Source: Blastomussa wellsi
Taxonomy: Eukaryota > Cnidaria > Anthozoa > Scleractinia > Plerogyridae
Reading direction: 5' to 3'
DNA length: 64,000 nucleotides
Assembly: GCA_947652115.1 (NCBI GenBank)
Contig: OX393569.1
Location: 16,148,508-16,212,507 of the forward strand
A model generated the notes under the pieces. That model was not told where the DNA came from. It made no database searches and saw only the letters and a list, made by a program, of their open reading frames with translations. This document shows, one piece after another, positions 36,001 through 46,900 of this stretch (position 1 is its first letter; each line of letters begins with the position of its first letter). Both the position numbers and the translations under genes were made by a program.

Positions 36001-36343
36001 AGACACACTCGGCGTTACCTTGACAACTACCATCATTTGTCTCGCAATTGTTGATGGGAAAACAGTTCTCGCCGTGCTTCTCGTAACCTTCTACGCATGT
36101 GCAAGGCTCACCTCCACAGAAAGTGGCATCTGCAATTTAGAAAAAAAAAAGACATTTAACTCAAAATCTGACTCTGGTTAGGTGGCTTGCAGTGTCTTCC
36201 CCTATCTTCTTTGCCACTGGTATGAACAAGCTGTAATTTTATTAATTAAAATCATTTAGTAGATTTGGAAACGTGGTTGTAATCTAACACTGACATTGCA
36301 GGGATCTTTGGCCAATGAGCTGACCGTTAATATACGTTGATAA

Positions 36344-36476
36344 TAGACTAATTTCGATATTTTAGAATTCAGGCTAAAACAGTAGACCTCAGCACGAGGC
36401 TCCGAGCAATAAACTATAGAGTTTGTCTATTGTTTTAGGCTGAATTTTAAAATATCGAAATTGGGCTATTCTGCCG
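36344..36476. repeat. Foldback repeat in A' intron 8
   Basis: AATTTCGATATTTTAGAATT and ATTTTAAAATATCGAAATT face each other, and CAGGCTAAAACAGTAGAC pairs imperfectly with GTCTATTGTTTTAGGCTG. Gene A has no counterpart in its eighth intron. Confidence 0.6.
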
Positions 36477-37884
36477 TGTATGCATTAAATTGGTTTGTAG
36501 TTGGAAGAGCTCACCTACCGCGGCCGGCCTTTACAGGTAGCATAAACTGAATGAAACAGTAAAGAAAAACGTACCAGCGAAATGAAATGTTGAAGATGCT
36601 CCAGAACATCCTGTTTGAATCACCAACTCCTCGTAATCCTCAGGACTGTCCCCACCCCCGTGTGGCTTCACGCACTTGTCTCCGCTATAACCAAGAGTCG
36701 TCCCGTCGTAGGTCAAGGTAGCCAATCCACTTGATGTACAGTCTGTTAGAGTCAGTGCCTAATGCATGAAACAAGAGCAAGACGGCACTTAATTGTTTTA
36801 AGAATTTAGAACAATTCGCAATGCCATTGTATTTTATGACGACGAATTAGAGTAAAGATCGAATGCAATGTAAATCACGAGACTATGAACGAGACTATGA
36901 TAATGTCTCGTGCCGGTTTTGGTTGGTCGGGAATCGATGAAGAAGGAAATGTATGGTATCTTACCGTGCCATCTGAGCCGGGATCTGCGACACATTTTCC
37001 ACTTGCCAAATAAACCAGTGGCGACGAGAAGCTTTCTTTGTAGAAGACTTGCTCGGCAGACGTACACGACGCCTGGAACACCAGCTTGTCCGCACTTACA
37101 CCAACACATTTATTGCTTGAATGTTTCAGGTATCCCCGGATCCCTGGAAGAAAGAATTATACGTGTCTTTCAAAAATAGATTTGGGCCCATTTTCATGCA
37201 CTAACATGATGTAGCTGCAGTTATGGCGATAGTTACGGTTATGCTGCGGACAAAATCGAACGCCATGAGCCTACAACGATTATCAGTTGCATTAATTGAG
37301 TATGGCACGGGAGAAGTTTGGGGACAACGTTTTGGACTTTAAAAGTACGTTTGAACCGTGACTATGAACAACTGGCTACTAACTTGTCGAACTCAACCTG
37401 TCTGATTTGATTAGCCTGCGTGCTACCTTCTCCTATTTCCTATGATACGACTGCACTCAGGCTATGATTTAGCGAGCTTTTATCAATCAATCAATCAACT
37501 TTATTTAAAACATCTGTCTGTCGCTGCTTCGGTCTGGTGTCTATCTATATCTACCTGTCTATGCATGTGCATGTCTCTCTGTCTGTTTGTCTGTCCGCTG
37601 TCTTCCTCTCTCTCTCCTTTCATCGTTCACTTACTTTTTAAGGCAAAGCTGGAATATGCCTCTCCGCACTTTCAACTAACTGGGTGTCCTCAGCGGGGTT
37701 CAACTCTCCCACCTCAGGGACCAGGCACTTACTGGTAAATACGTTTTGTAGAGAGTTTACGTTCGTGAACTGAAACCTAAGTCAAAAATTTAAGGCATAA
37801 TCAAAATATAAGAATTCACATAGACCAAACTCCAAGCTGGCTCAGAGCACCAGCTGTTCCTTCTTCAGATTTCCAAGCTTTATA

Positions 37885-38020
37885 GCCGTGCACATCTTCT
37901 ACGTAGCGTCGGAGCGAAGGGCTAACGCTCGAAACGTCAGCACTCGAATATCTTTACGGTGGCCAATTTACATTATCAACCCAGTTGATAAAACAAAATT
38001 ATATAATTCAAATTTAATTG
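37885..38020 (+). mobile_element. Penelope-like terminal fragment
   Basis: GCGAAGGGCTAACGCTCGAA forms a hairpin and is followed by TTTACGGTGGCCAATTTACA and TTATCAACCCAGTTGATAAA. The latter two blocks recur in 39801-39895 and in the palindrome at 42998-43110. From their general appearance I assign them to termini of cnidarian Penelope-like elements. It lies in an A' intron. Confidence 0.45.
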
Positions 38021-39800
38021 AGTTGAACAAGACTACATCACACTACTTACGGAGGGCACTGTCCAAGTGACGAAGCAACTATGCAGTTTGTGCCTTGTTT
38101 GATAATCCCATCGCTTGTCCAGCCCAGTAGAGCAGTTTTGCTTTTGCAGTCAGTTTTGAGCACTAGCTTTTGGTTGATATAATGAGCGCATTTCCCACTT
38201 TTGTGCATAAAGTATCCGTAACCTGTCAGAGAAAAAAGCTGTTTTAAATTTGTGCTTTCATGTCCCCTAACGGAAATATAGTCTCTAAAACTTGTAACTG
38301 CAAAATTGATGCTAAATCTGAAACCTGTACTGCCGGGGTTTTGCTAAATCGCGGCTAGATTGCGCCTTGAACTCTTCGTCGTGGCGCAAGACGTTTTAAA
38401 TGCTGAAGCATTTCATTTTCCATTTAATTGAAAAAGAATATTCAACTTTTAAAGTAGCTACGTCACGATATTTTTGACTCTTTCTTCAGCAACCTAAATT
38501 ACCCTTAAAATACAGGAAACCTAAAACTAATTTTTTGCTAAAGAAGAAAAACACTGAAGGAGTGATACTAAACCAAAAAGGAACAAGGATGGCTGAGGAT
38601 GGAATAGATTGAAACGGATTGGAAATGACGATTTTGACATCAGCACAGCATCTATCACTGGCCAAGCAGTTGACTGGGAGCAATCACTCACCGTCACTTA
38701 CGAAGTCTATTGGCCTTGGTAAATCATTGTCGGGACAGCACAAAAAGCCATCAACATTATAGCCTGTCGTTGTTGAAAGCCGTTGGCAAGTGGCAGAGTC
38801 CAAAAACGTGCCTCCTACCACGAGAAGAGCTTTGTTCGAGCTTTCACCGGTAACTCCCGCAACACTCTGACCGCCGGGGCTTGTGGGACAAACTTCAGCC
38901 GCTGTGCACAGCCTTCTGTTTGTATAATCGCAGTGATTTGCGCTCGTGTCAACACTTGAAGCGGCAACAGAGGAATCACTAGCAAACCAAGACGTGCCTT
39001 CAGCTGAAAACAGAATTCACGTAGGAAATGGCTAGTAATTAAAACAATTGTTTTTTCAAAACAGAAACGTGGCTCGGAGAGCAAACGAGCATCCGGGAAT
39101 ATTGAGCTAAAGTGTCAGCACAAGATTCATTGCTAACACTGAGAAATGCAAGGACAAGGATCAAAATTTAATCTTAATGAAAATGCCGTTTTGGGTACGG
39201 GAAAACGCAAGCCACGAGTTTCCGAAAGGCAACAACAGCTTACAAATTCGGAAAATAAATTTTCGTTTCCTCAAAATTTACTGTCATTTTAATGTTCAGC
39301 TAAAAATCCGAAGAGTTTAAACTGTAATAGTTTATACAAATATCCCTTTAAGGGTCTTTAAAAGCTAGGCCCTAAACGATATGGCAAAACAAAACAACGA
39401 CATTCCAAGGCACTTAGTTAAATGTCCTCGTTGAGGTGTTTGTTAGAGATATTGTAGAGCCTGTCTCGTCATAAGTCAATTTGGAATTGGGCTATTTTCT
39501 TCCTTGGAGATGGCAGCTACAGATGCATGAGATGTAGTTGTGTCATACTAACCAACTAAATGGAAACGGCTTGCGCTTGACCGGCACACGCACCGGGTCT
39601 GAATTACTCAGAGCTTTTAACTTGGGCTCATAGCCTGTGTGTTGAGTTACACAGTATCCACCGTTGTGAAAGACAATCTTCCCGTTTTGTTGTACGGATG
39701 CGTGGACGAGGTTTTCAAAGTGTGGATCGTGTGGCCATCTACCACATGGAGACTGTTGGAACAATTGCATTAAAAAGATTTGAATACCTAGCTAGGAAGG

Positions 39801-39895
39801 TTTGGTTTTATCAACTGGGTTGATAATGTGAATTGGCCACGGTAAAGAGATTCGAGAGCTGACGTTTCTTCTTCTCGATCCGCGATAAGCGCCAC
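39801..39895 (-). mobile_element. Penelope-like terminal fragment, opposite strand
   Basis: TTTGGTTTTATCAACTGGGT, then GATAATGTGAATTGGCCACG and GTAAAGAGATTCGAGAGCTG, is the reverse of the pattern at 37885-38020 and in the 43.0-kb palindrome. It lies in intron 2 of A', between exons 2 and 3. Confidence 0.5.
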
Positions 39896-41171
39896 ACGCA
39901 AATGATCGCCTCTCTTACAGGTTGAAATGTGAAATATGTGAAATATGGAGAAATAAGTCAACCTCTTGAAATAAACGTCCACTTTCACCCCTACCTCAGT
40001 ATCCCTCACCCAGTTTGAAACGCGCCACCTGATTGTGAGGAAAATGTAACGTTTGGCAAGCTGTTAGCTGCTTTCGTTCATATTCACACATGCATAATTG
40101 ACAACGTTTGAGACTGAAGTAATTGACACGTAATGGCGAACTGATACTCTCCTCGGGCACCGGTAGGTTGATTTTCGTTAAAGTTGTTTGTCATTTTAAA
40201 TAATATTGTATTACTTTTTACACTAAATTAACTTCAAATCAACGAAAATCTCCCAAACGTAAATTAAAGAGAACATTTGCGAAGTTCATCTGTGTGTCTT
40301 CGAAAAAGTTGGTCCTTGTTGAAGGGTTGCACGTGTTTGGCCTGCTCCCAGTGAAGGATAAATCCCATTCTATACCTTGAAGACATCAATCGCATCTTGG
40401 TTCTCAAACGAATGGAAACACCAGTCAGACACTCGGATTAACCCATTTGTGTCTAAGCGCACCGTCGCACAGTTTGAGGTGTCCAGTTTTGCTACATGAT
40501 CAAAACACCATCGGAAAGGCCCACGCCAGCTGGCCCTGCATGTCCAAGATGGATAACTAGTGACTTCACCAAAGTTGATGCATTTCTTACTTTCCTTGTG
40601 TTGCAGATCTCCCGTGACAACACCTAAGACAAACCCACAACAGTTAAAAGCAAAAAGGGGCGAAAATACACCATTTTACTAAATTAAAACAACGTTTGTC
40701 CTTGTGTCCTGTGGAAGAAAAGTTTGACGATTTTGGTGAATTTAATGGCAACACTATATGGAATGGCCCCTATAGTTTGCATTTGCAAAATAGAGTTTAT
40801 ATATAGAGAAGAATCAAAAAGAAGAAACATGGACTCGACACTCCGTTTTTCAATTTAAACTATCCAACTGACCAGAAAATCGGGAACATGGTTGTGTTTT
40901 AAGAGGACGTTTGACCCAAACATTGTAATAAACTAGCAGCTAATGGGCAATGTAATGGAACTCTGCACTGTTTCTATGGCGTTATTTGTTTCCGAAATCC
41001 TAACTTCAACAAGAAGCCACCAGAATCAACGCCTGGCTTTTTCAAAGGAAATTTTTTTTTTTTTATAACAATACTTTACCACAACATACCATTCTCAAAA
41101 GCTGTAAATTCACTGACAGCACTCTCGGCAGCCATCAAAAAGATCAGCAACACCGGCACCAAGGAGGTCAT

Positions 41172-42430
41172 TCTGTTCAGTTGAACTGCCACAGACAGAC
41201 TGAAAGGCAAATATGCTATATAATTGATACACACCAAAGTTCAGCAAAAAAATATTCCAGATAAAAAATGGTACTCACCGAGTCATAGCGGAGAATGGCT
41301 ATTGTTCTCGGGACATTTACTTACAGTCGAAAAAAATCATAGCTCTGTCATGACGCTTGTAAATATTCATAGACGCACAGAAAGGGCTTCTGTGATTGGT
41401 TGCTATGAACTCGCGGCAATGCTCATTATTTTGATTGAGGCGGTAAACTAAACAATGAACTAAGCCAGCTATTGTCTTCTCTTTGTTTCAATAAACTGCG
41501 GCGCGCTATTGTTCTGATTCGCGTGCAAAAGTTTTCGCTAACAGACACTAAATGCAGGGTTTTTTTCTAAGCTTTTCCATTTAATTTTCGGGAGATTCCG
41601 TTCGGTCGAAGATGAACTTTTAACACCGAAAACAGAACGGGTTTAGTGGCACTGCGCGCGCAAGACGATTGTGACGTAAACAAAGAGAATAGGGATAGAA
41701 ATGAACAGGGATTGGTGGCGTTTCTCGGTGTTCATATTTCAAAGAAAATATAATGTTCATTTATTGTTTCGGTTGTGTGTGTTGTGGATTAACGATAATT
41801 AACGCAAAAGTCTTTAAAAGATCTTTAAAGCAAATAAATCCCTGCAATCGTTCCAACAACATTTATCTACGAATTATTTATTACCAATGTTAAACAAAAA
41901 ACAATGAAAAAGAGAGTATTGAAATCGTGAATTCTATCTTTTTTATTTTTTATTTACTTCCTGTTTTCAGTGTTTCTAATTATAATTTAAATTAAAACAA
42001 CTTACCCCTTGTTTGTTGTCCTTTGTGTTTAAGGCGTCAAAGGTGTGAAAAGATGACAACTCAAAACATAAATGATCAATAAACAAGCGCGAATGGCTAT
42101 TTACGGAAGCCTCAAGCTGATACTTGAACAGGTAAGACCACAGATCACAAAGGAAACAACAGGTTTTGCTTGTCTTTTCAGTTCTGAAACCCACTTTCCT
42201 AATCACAACACGGCACGAAAAATTGGATTTGTCCCACTTTTGATTCGAGTCAAAAGTGCGACAAATGACCATCTTTGACACAGAGTCACCTTTGCAAAAG
42301 CCAAAGACACATTTCACTTAGCTTTGACATACCTTTGATAAACGTCAAAAGCGCACTATCTTTGACTAAAGTCAAAGACGGCCTTTGCCACCTTTACCCC
42401 TGGTTAAAGGAATGGGTTAAAGCCAGCAAC
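41172..42430. other. Intergenic, 5' flank of A'
   Basis: The A' upstream sequence (41172-41260) contains a TATA-like TATATAAT (minus strand ATTATATA) and lacks the transposon that sits upstream of gene A. The rest, up to 42430, shows no supported gene; 42250-42390 has repeated TTTGAC / GTCAAAG words without a clear unit. Confidence 0.4.
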
Positions 42431-42686
42431 AGGGGCGTAGCCAGGGTTTTTCGAGGGGGGGGGGGGGAGGGGTCACACTGTATGTCACTATGTTGAATCT
42501 TCGGTTTCGCGCGTTTTCGTCAACTGAATACTGTATGTTGTTTGCTTAAAAAGTCTCACAAAGGGGGGGGGGGGGGCAATTTTTGCTTTTGACTAGTTAT
42601 TTGACGCTGGCTGAAATTCTCGCATCGACAGGATCGCTTATTATCAGTTTGGACCCCCCTGTCAAAAATTCCTGGATCTGCCCCTG
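42431..42686. mobile_element. MITE with CAGGGGC termini
   Basis: CAGGGGCGTAGCCAGG on the left and CCTGGATCTGCCCCTG on the right are imperfect terminal inverted repeats, each followed inward by a run of G or C (42456-42467, 42563-42576). No coding capacity. Confidence 0.6.
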
Positions 42687-43262
42687 ATGTCAGCGAAAAT
42701 TAAAGCGGCACTTCACCTGAATTTAATTGATGGAACTTTAAGGTGTCTCAGCATACCCAAGTACACGGCGTTCAACATCTTCAGAAAGAAACTGCCCACA
42801 GAAAGAGAATACCATCTAGATGGGACCCCACTGGGCATAACCGTCACAGACAATCTCCAATGGTCTCAACATATATATATCGCTGATATCGATACCAAAA
42901 AACTATTGTATTGCTCAATTGTTCGACCACAAATAGAGTACTCCTGTGACCTATGGTCATACACGTCGAAGGACAAACTATTGCTAGAAAACAATATAAT
43001 TTGGTTTTATCAACTGGGTTGATAATGTGAATTGGCCACCGTAAAGAGAGCTTTCGAATCTCTTTACGGTGGCCAATTCACATTATCAACCCAGTTGATA
43101 AAACCAAATTACCTTATATTACCTATCTTGCAATCACAGACCCTAATTCCTTGTCCCCGTGAAATTCGTGCAGTACGTTATTTGTACAAATATCATTCCA
43201 ATCTAGATTTCCAGGGGGAATTTGGAACGGTTTTGTTTTGTAAAACAATAGTAGACCCATAG
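42687..43262 (+). pseudogene. LINE reverse-transcriptase 3' remnant
   Basis: The frame starting at 42687 includes YHLDGTPLGITVTDNLQWSQ followed by a gap and LLYCSIVRPQIEYSCDLWS. This resembles the C-terminal end of non-LTR retrotransposon reverse transcriptases, where a LGVTID.L.W...H block precedes SLVRP.LEY. Residues between the two blocks are missing. After a palindromic insertion at 42998-43110, a frame with REIRAVRYLYKYHSNLDF may be the continuation. The element is dead. Confidence 0.6.
42998..43110. repeat. Perfect palindrome, 52-bp arms
   Basis: The left arm (42998-43049) and right arm (43059-43110) are exact complements around a 9-base centre (GCTTTCGAA). Each arm runs from AATTTGGTTTTATCAACTGG through AATTGGCCACCGTAAAGAGA. 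The arm sequence recurs singly in the two A' introns, where I assign it to Penelope-like termini. The palindrome interrupts the LINE remnant. Confidence 0.8.
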
Positions 43263-43978
43263 TGACGGTCTAAGTAGAGATTATTCCATGGAAAAAGGAC
43301 GCGTACGAGTTAAATAGAATCAAAACAGGAACGAGTGAGTTTTCCCATACAGCTATCCTCAACGAGCGAATTAAATTTGAAATCGAACAAAGCATCAATT
43401 ACATGGTCTGAGTATACGTCTTTTCTTTATTTTAGATTTATTTCTTTTGAGCCATTAGTGCAGGAGTTCGGACGCAAGAAAGCCCTGAAACTTATGTAGT
43501 TTTGTATTGTGTATTGTGGTTCTAGTTATAAGCTTCATCTTTCCGCGTTTTCTCTCTGGAAGTCTTCTAGTCTCTCACTCTCTGTCTTGACAAGCACTGA
43601 TTTGTGTTGTTGGTGTCATATTTTTAATCAAGCCACGATGGCCTAAAAACAAGAGATATTATGATAGGCTAGCTCTAGAGGTCGAGTAGAATGCATATTT
43701 ACGTCTTCCTCAAGCAAATATTTAAAAAAAATAATACCCAAAGCATTGTGAAACTCTTTTGTGACTTTTGTCGAGTCAGCTGTTCCGTGTCAACACACCT
43801 CGACACTCCACTATCGAATATACCACATACACATCAAGGCGTGGGCGAGAAGAGCCTGGATAAGAGTTATTTTGGGAAGATGCCACAAGCGAGTATTTAA
43901 CGAAGACCAGCAATAGTTTGTTCAAAGGCCGTCACACCTCGAAGGGAAACCTGTAAAGAAACCAGAACGGGTAGAAGA

Positions 43979-46900
43979 ATGTCTGGAGAGACAACCCATC
44001 CGACGACCGTACGAGGTTCGCCAACAAAATACGTGAAACTGAATGTTGGAGGATCCCTTCATTACACAACCATCGGAACGCTCTCGAAACAGGACAGCAT
44101 GTTGAGGGCGATGTTTAGTGGCCGAATGGAGGTTTTGACAGACACCGAAGGTGAGTTTAATTCTGGGATACATTTTTTTCTGTACTGGGAACAAGTTAAG
44201 GTCTATTTTCCCTCATTTTCAGACTCAAACCACAAATGACGTGCAATGTGTAAACCAGATCTTTGTTGATACGCGTAGCTTAGATTATTTAGGCTTATGT
44301 GAACGCACATGAAGAAGTCTTCATGTATGCATTTGTTCGTGCTCAATTAGTATGCAATGTACCGTAATAATACTAATCACACATCGAGCAATCTTTTCTC
44401 TTGTAGTTCCGATAAAATCGTAAAAATGAACCCCACGCCATTCCTTTGCAACACCATTGTCTGTTTAATTTCCACTAGAAATACCCAAAAGATTCTATGA
44501 AACCACCTTGTATCCTAGAACAAATATTTTCTCTTCATTCTAAAGCAACTATGAATGTTAAGCCTGAGTGGGCATATGACCACATATGCCCACTCAGGGG
44601 GCATATTTGGGGCATTTGACCTCAATTGCCTTCCCCACCCTCAGGAATTGGACTAGGATTCTTGGCCCCAGGGTGTAGATGTTTGATTTTTTTGCGAGGA
44701 GGAATGGGACCTTGGCACATTGTCACATGCTTGTCTGTGCGGTGATCGTGAAATGTTTTTGTGGAGAAATCCGAACAAATGTGGCTGTTTTGGAGATAAT
44801 AACAAGCCTTTTGAAAAAGTGGAGTTGCACCTCCTGTATGATGCAATAAAACAGCGTTGTACAGTTTGCTCCACTCTTAGTAATTATAGAGCGTTTTCAC
44901 TCAGGTGACCAAACAAAAATTAAAATCATTCAGTGGACAGGGTCAAGAAACTTTGATATTATATAAAGAATACAGTTCTCCAAGTTTCAGGTGTATGCTT
45001 TATTCCAAACTTCAGGTATTTGTCGAAATGTCCTGCACAAATTTACAGAGCCCATTATGAAGCCACTACCTGTATATTGGTGTTCCTCAGTGGAACAGCA
45101 GTATGAACAAACAGATACTTATATAACCACTTTTTCTAGCGCTTAAACCTCTCAAAATGGCTGAAACTTGTGAGATACATGTAAGTATGTGTTTTTTGAC
45201 AAACATGATTGTAACTTTGTCACACACATAACTCTGTAATTCAAAATGCGCTGGTTTCCAAATGAAGGATGCTTTTGAGCTGAAAAGTTGTACACAATTT
45301 AGCACCTCTTGTGCCTGATGAGTGTAAACCGTTGGTGGCTCTTTGGTTTTGGATTTTAGAATTTGACTGACATCATGTGAAAACACTATAGAACAGTCTG
45401 AGTTCTGTTTCTTCTTCGCAACTTTTAACATGACACGAAAATTGTGAAGAGAGGGAAGGGAAATCTGAATCTGTAGCAAATATTGTGTTTGTGTGGAAAG
45501 ATTTACTTAGCAGTGTGTGTGTGTAAACTTCAAGTATCACTCATTATTGATTGAGTACTGTAGTCAGCCCAAGGTGGGGATATTTGATCTGATCTTACCC
45601 AATTTTAGGGCTCCACAGTGGGGATCATTATTACCTGAAATTCTTGTGGAAAGTCAAATGCCCTCCTGCCCTCCCCTTCTCAAGCTTATCATTGGTGCAT
45701 AAAAGCCTTGGCAGCCTGCATAGATGCATAATTTGGAAAGAAAAATAAGAACAAAACATATTTCAAAAGATTGCTGAGAGGGGTGTTCCTTTAAGTTTCT
45801 ATGGTCCGATCTTCCTCCACTCTATGTGGCCTTTAATTTAGAAGGGGACTTTTATATAACTGGGCCTTCAATGAAAACACCAATTAGTATTTTATAAATG
45901 ATAGTCAGGGGTTTCAATTAAATTGAAAGTAGGCAGCCGGTTTGACTGGAGTCTGACTGTTTTTTTAAGAATCGTTCTTTAATTTCTTCAAATTTAAGTA
46001 GCCAATGTTTCTAAACGAAGTAGGATGAAGTAACCGATGCTTTTAGTCAGCCGTCAGTGCTTATTGAAAGCACTGGATACATGTAGTTGTGTGCTCTGGA
46101 AAGGAATAACAAGGTTTTTGGAAACATGTACCGGTAATAGACAAGTACTAATCCCAGTGATTAGCCTTGTTGCTTTCTGGTCTTGCTACACATAAATCCA
46201 CTTCACCAGCACCACGCCTTCTTTGAAAGCTGTACCAAACCAGTCTTCTAGATCCCCCTCCTCCCCCCCCCCCCCACGAAAAAGTGACTAACTCAAAAGT
46301 GGTAGATAGCGCCAGTGCTCTGAGTTTAATGCCATCGTTCTATCGACTATGCATTGCTTCACACCAAAACTTCAGATTCTTCAAACGCTATTGATAATTG
46401 CTGAAAATCCTAACAAGTTAATATGGAAGAGCTGCTTGATTGCAATGTGTCTCTTTACTCACTTTGTGTGAAAGTCCACACTAAAAGCAATGCTACAATA
46501 TTCTCTGTAATGAACAAGCTTGTTAAGTAACAAATGCAGTTACATCTATCTTTGGTTCAGCAAAATTTATTATACCACTGTTTTATGTAATATATGTGTA
46601 GGTCGTACCAACCCTAAAGGTCAGAACACATGGGGCAACAAATCGCTGCTACAGGTCGCTGCGATGTGTTGCCTTGTGTATACACAAGTTACAACAACAC
46701 TGTTTTCATTCATTTTATGGCTGCAACCTGTCACACAAATTCAAACTGATGCTACACGTCACAGCGACAAAGTCCCGTTGCTTGAAAAAATTTTTGCCAG
46801 AAATGCAACGTGCATGCCTTTTGTGTTCCGCCTTTAAGTGGTTAATAACAAAATGATAACTGTTTTCATTTTTTTTTAGGTTGGATTCTTATTGATCGCT

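Larger units (their letters stand above)
33354..41171 (-). pseudogene. Gene A' : broken inverted copy of gene A
   Basis: All nine exons of gene A can be found in the same order on the minus strand: 41171-41090, 40623-40376, 39752-39553, 39003-38692, 38222-38051, 37731-37635, 37143-36965, 36758-36575 and 36129-33354. Splice sites are intact, and exons 4, 5, 7 and 8 have exactly the same lengths as in gene A. The reading frame is broken. Relative to gene A, exon 3 is 4 nt longer (a stop follows at once in exon 4), exon 6 is 7 nt shorter, and exon 9 lacks 22 nt near 35415. Exons 1 and 2 differ by in-frame 3 and 9 nt. After the last shift, a 700-codon stretch stays open and closely matches gene A, then runs into a Lys/Arg-rich tail instead of gene A's acidic end. 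The large open stretches could mean recent inactivation, gene conversion, or a shortened product. Confidence 0.8.

Noticed and set aside
44563..44598. Transcription terminator hairpin
   Set aside because: It is inside an intron of an animal gene and lacks context for termination; a foldback remnant is more likely.
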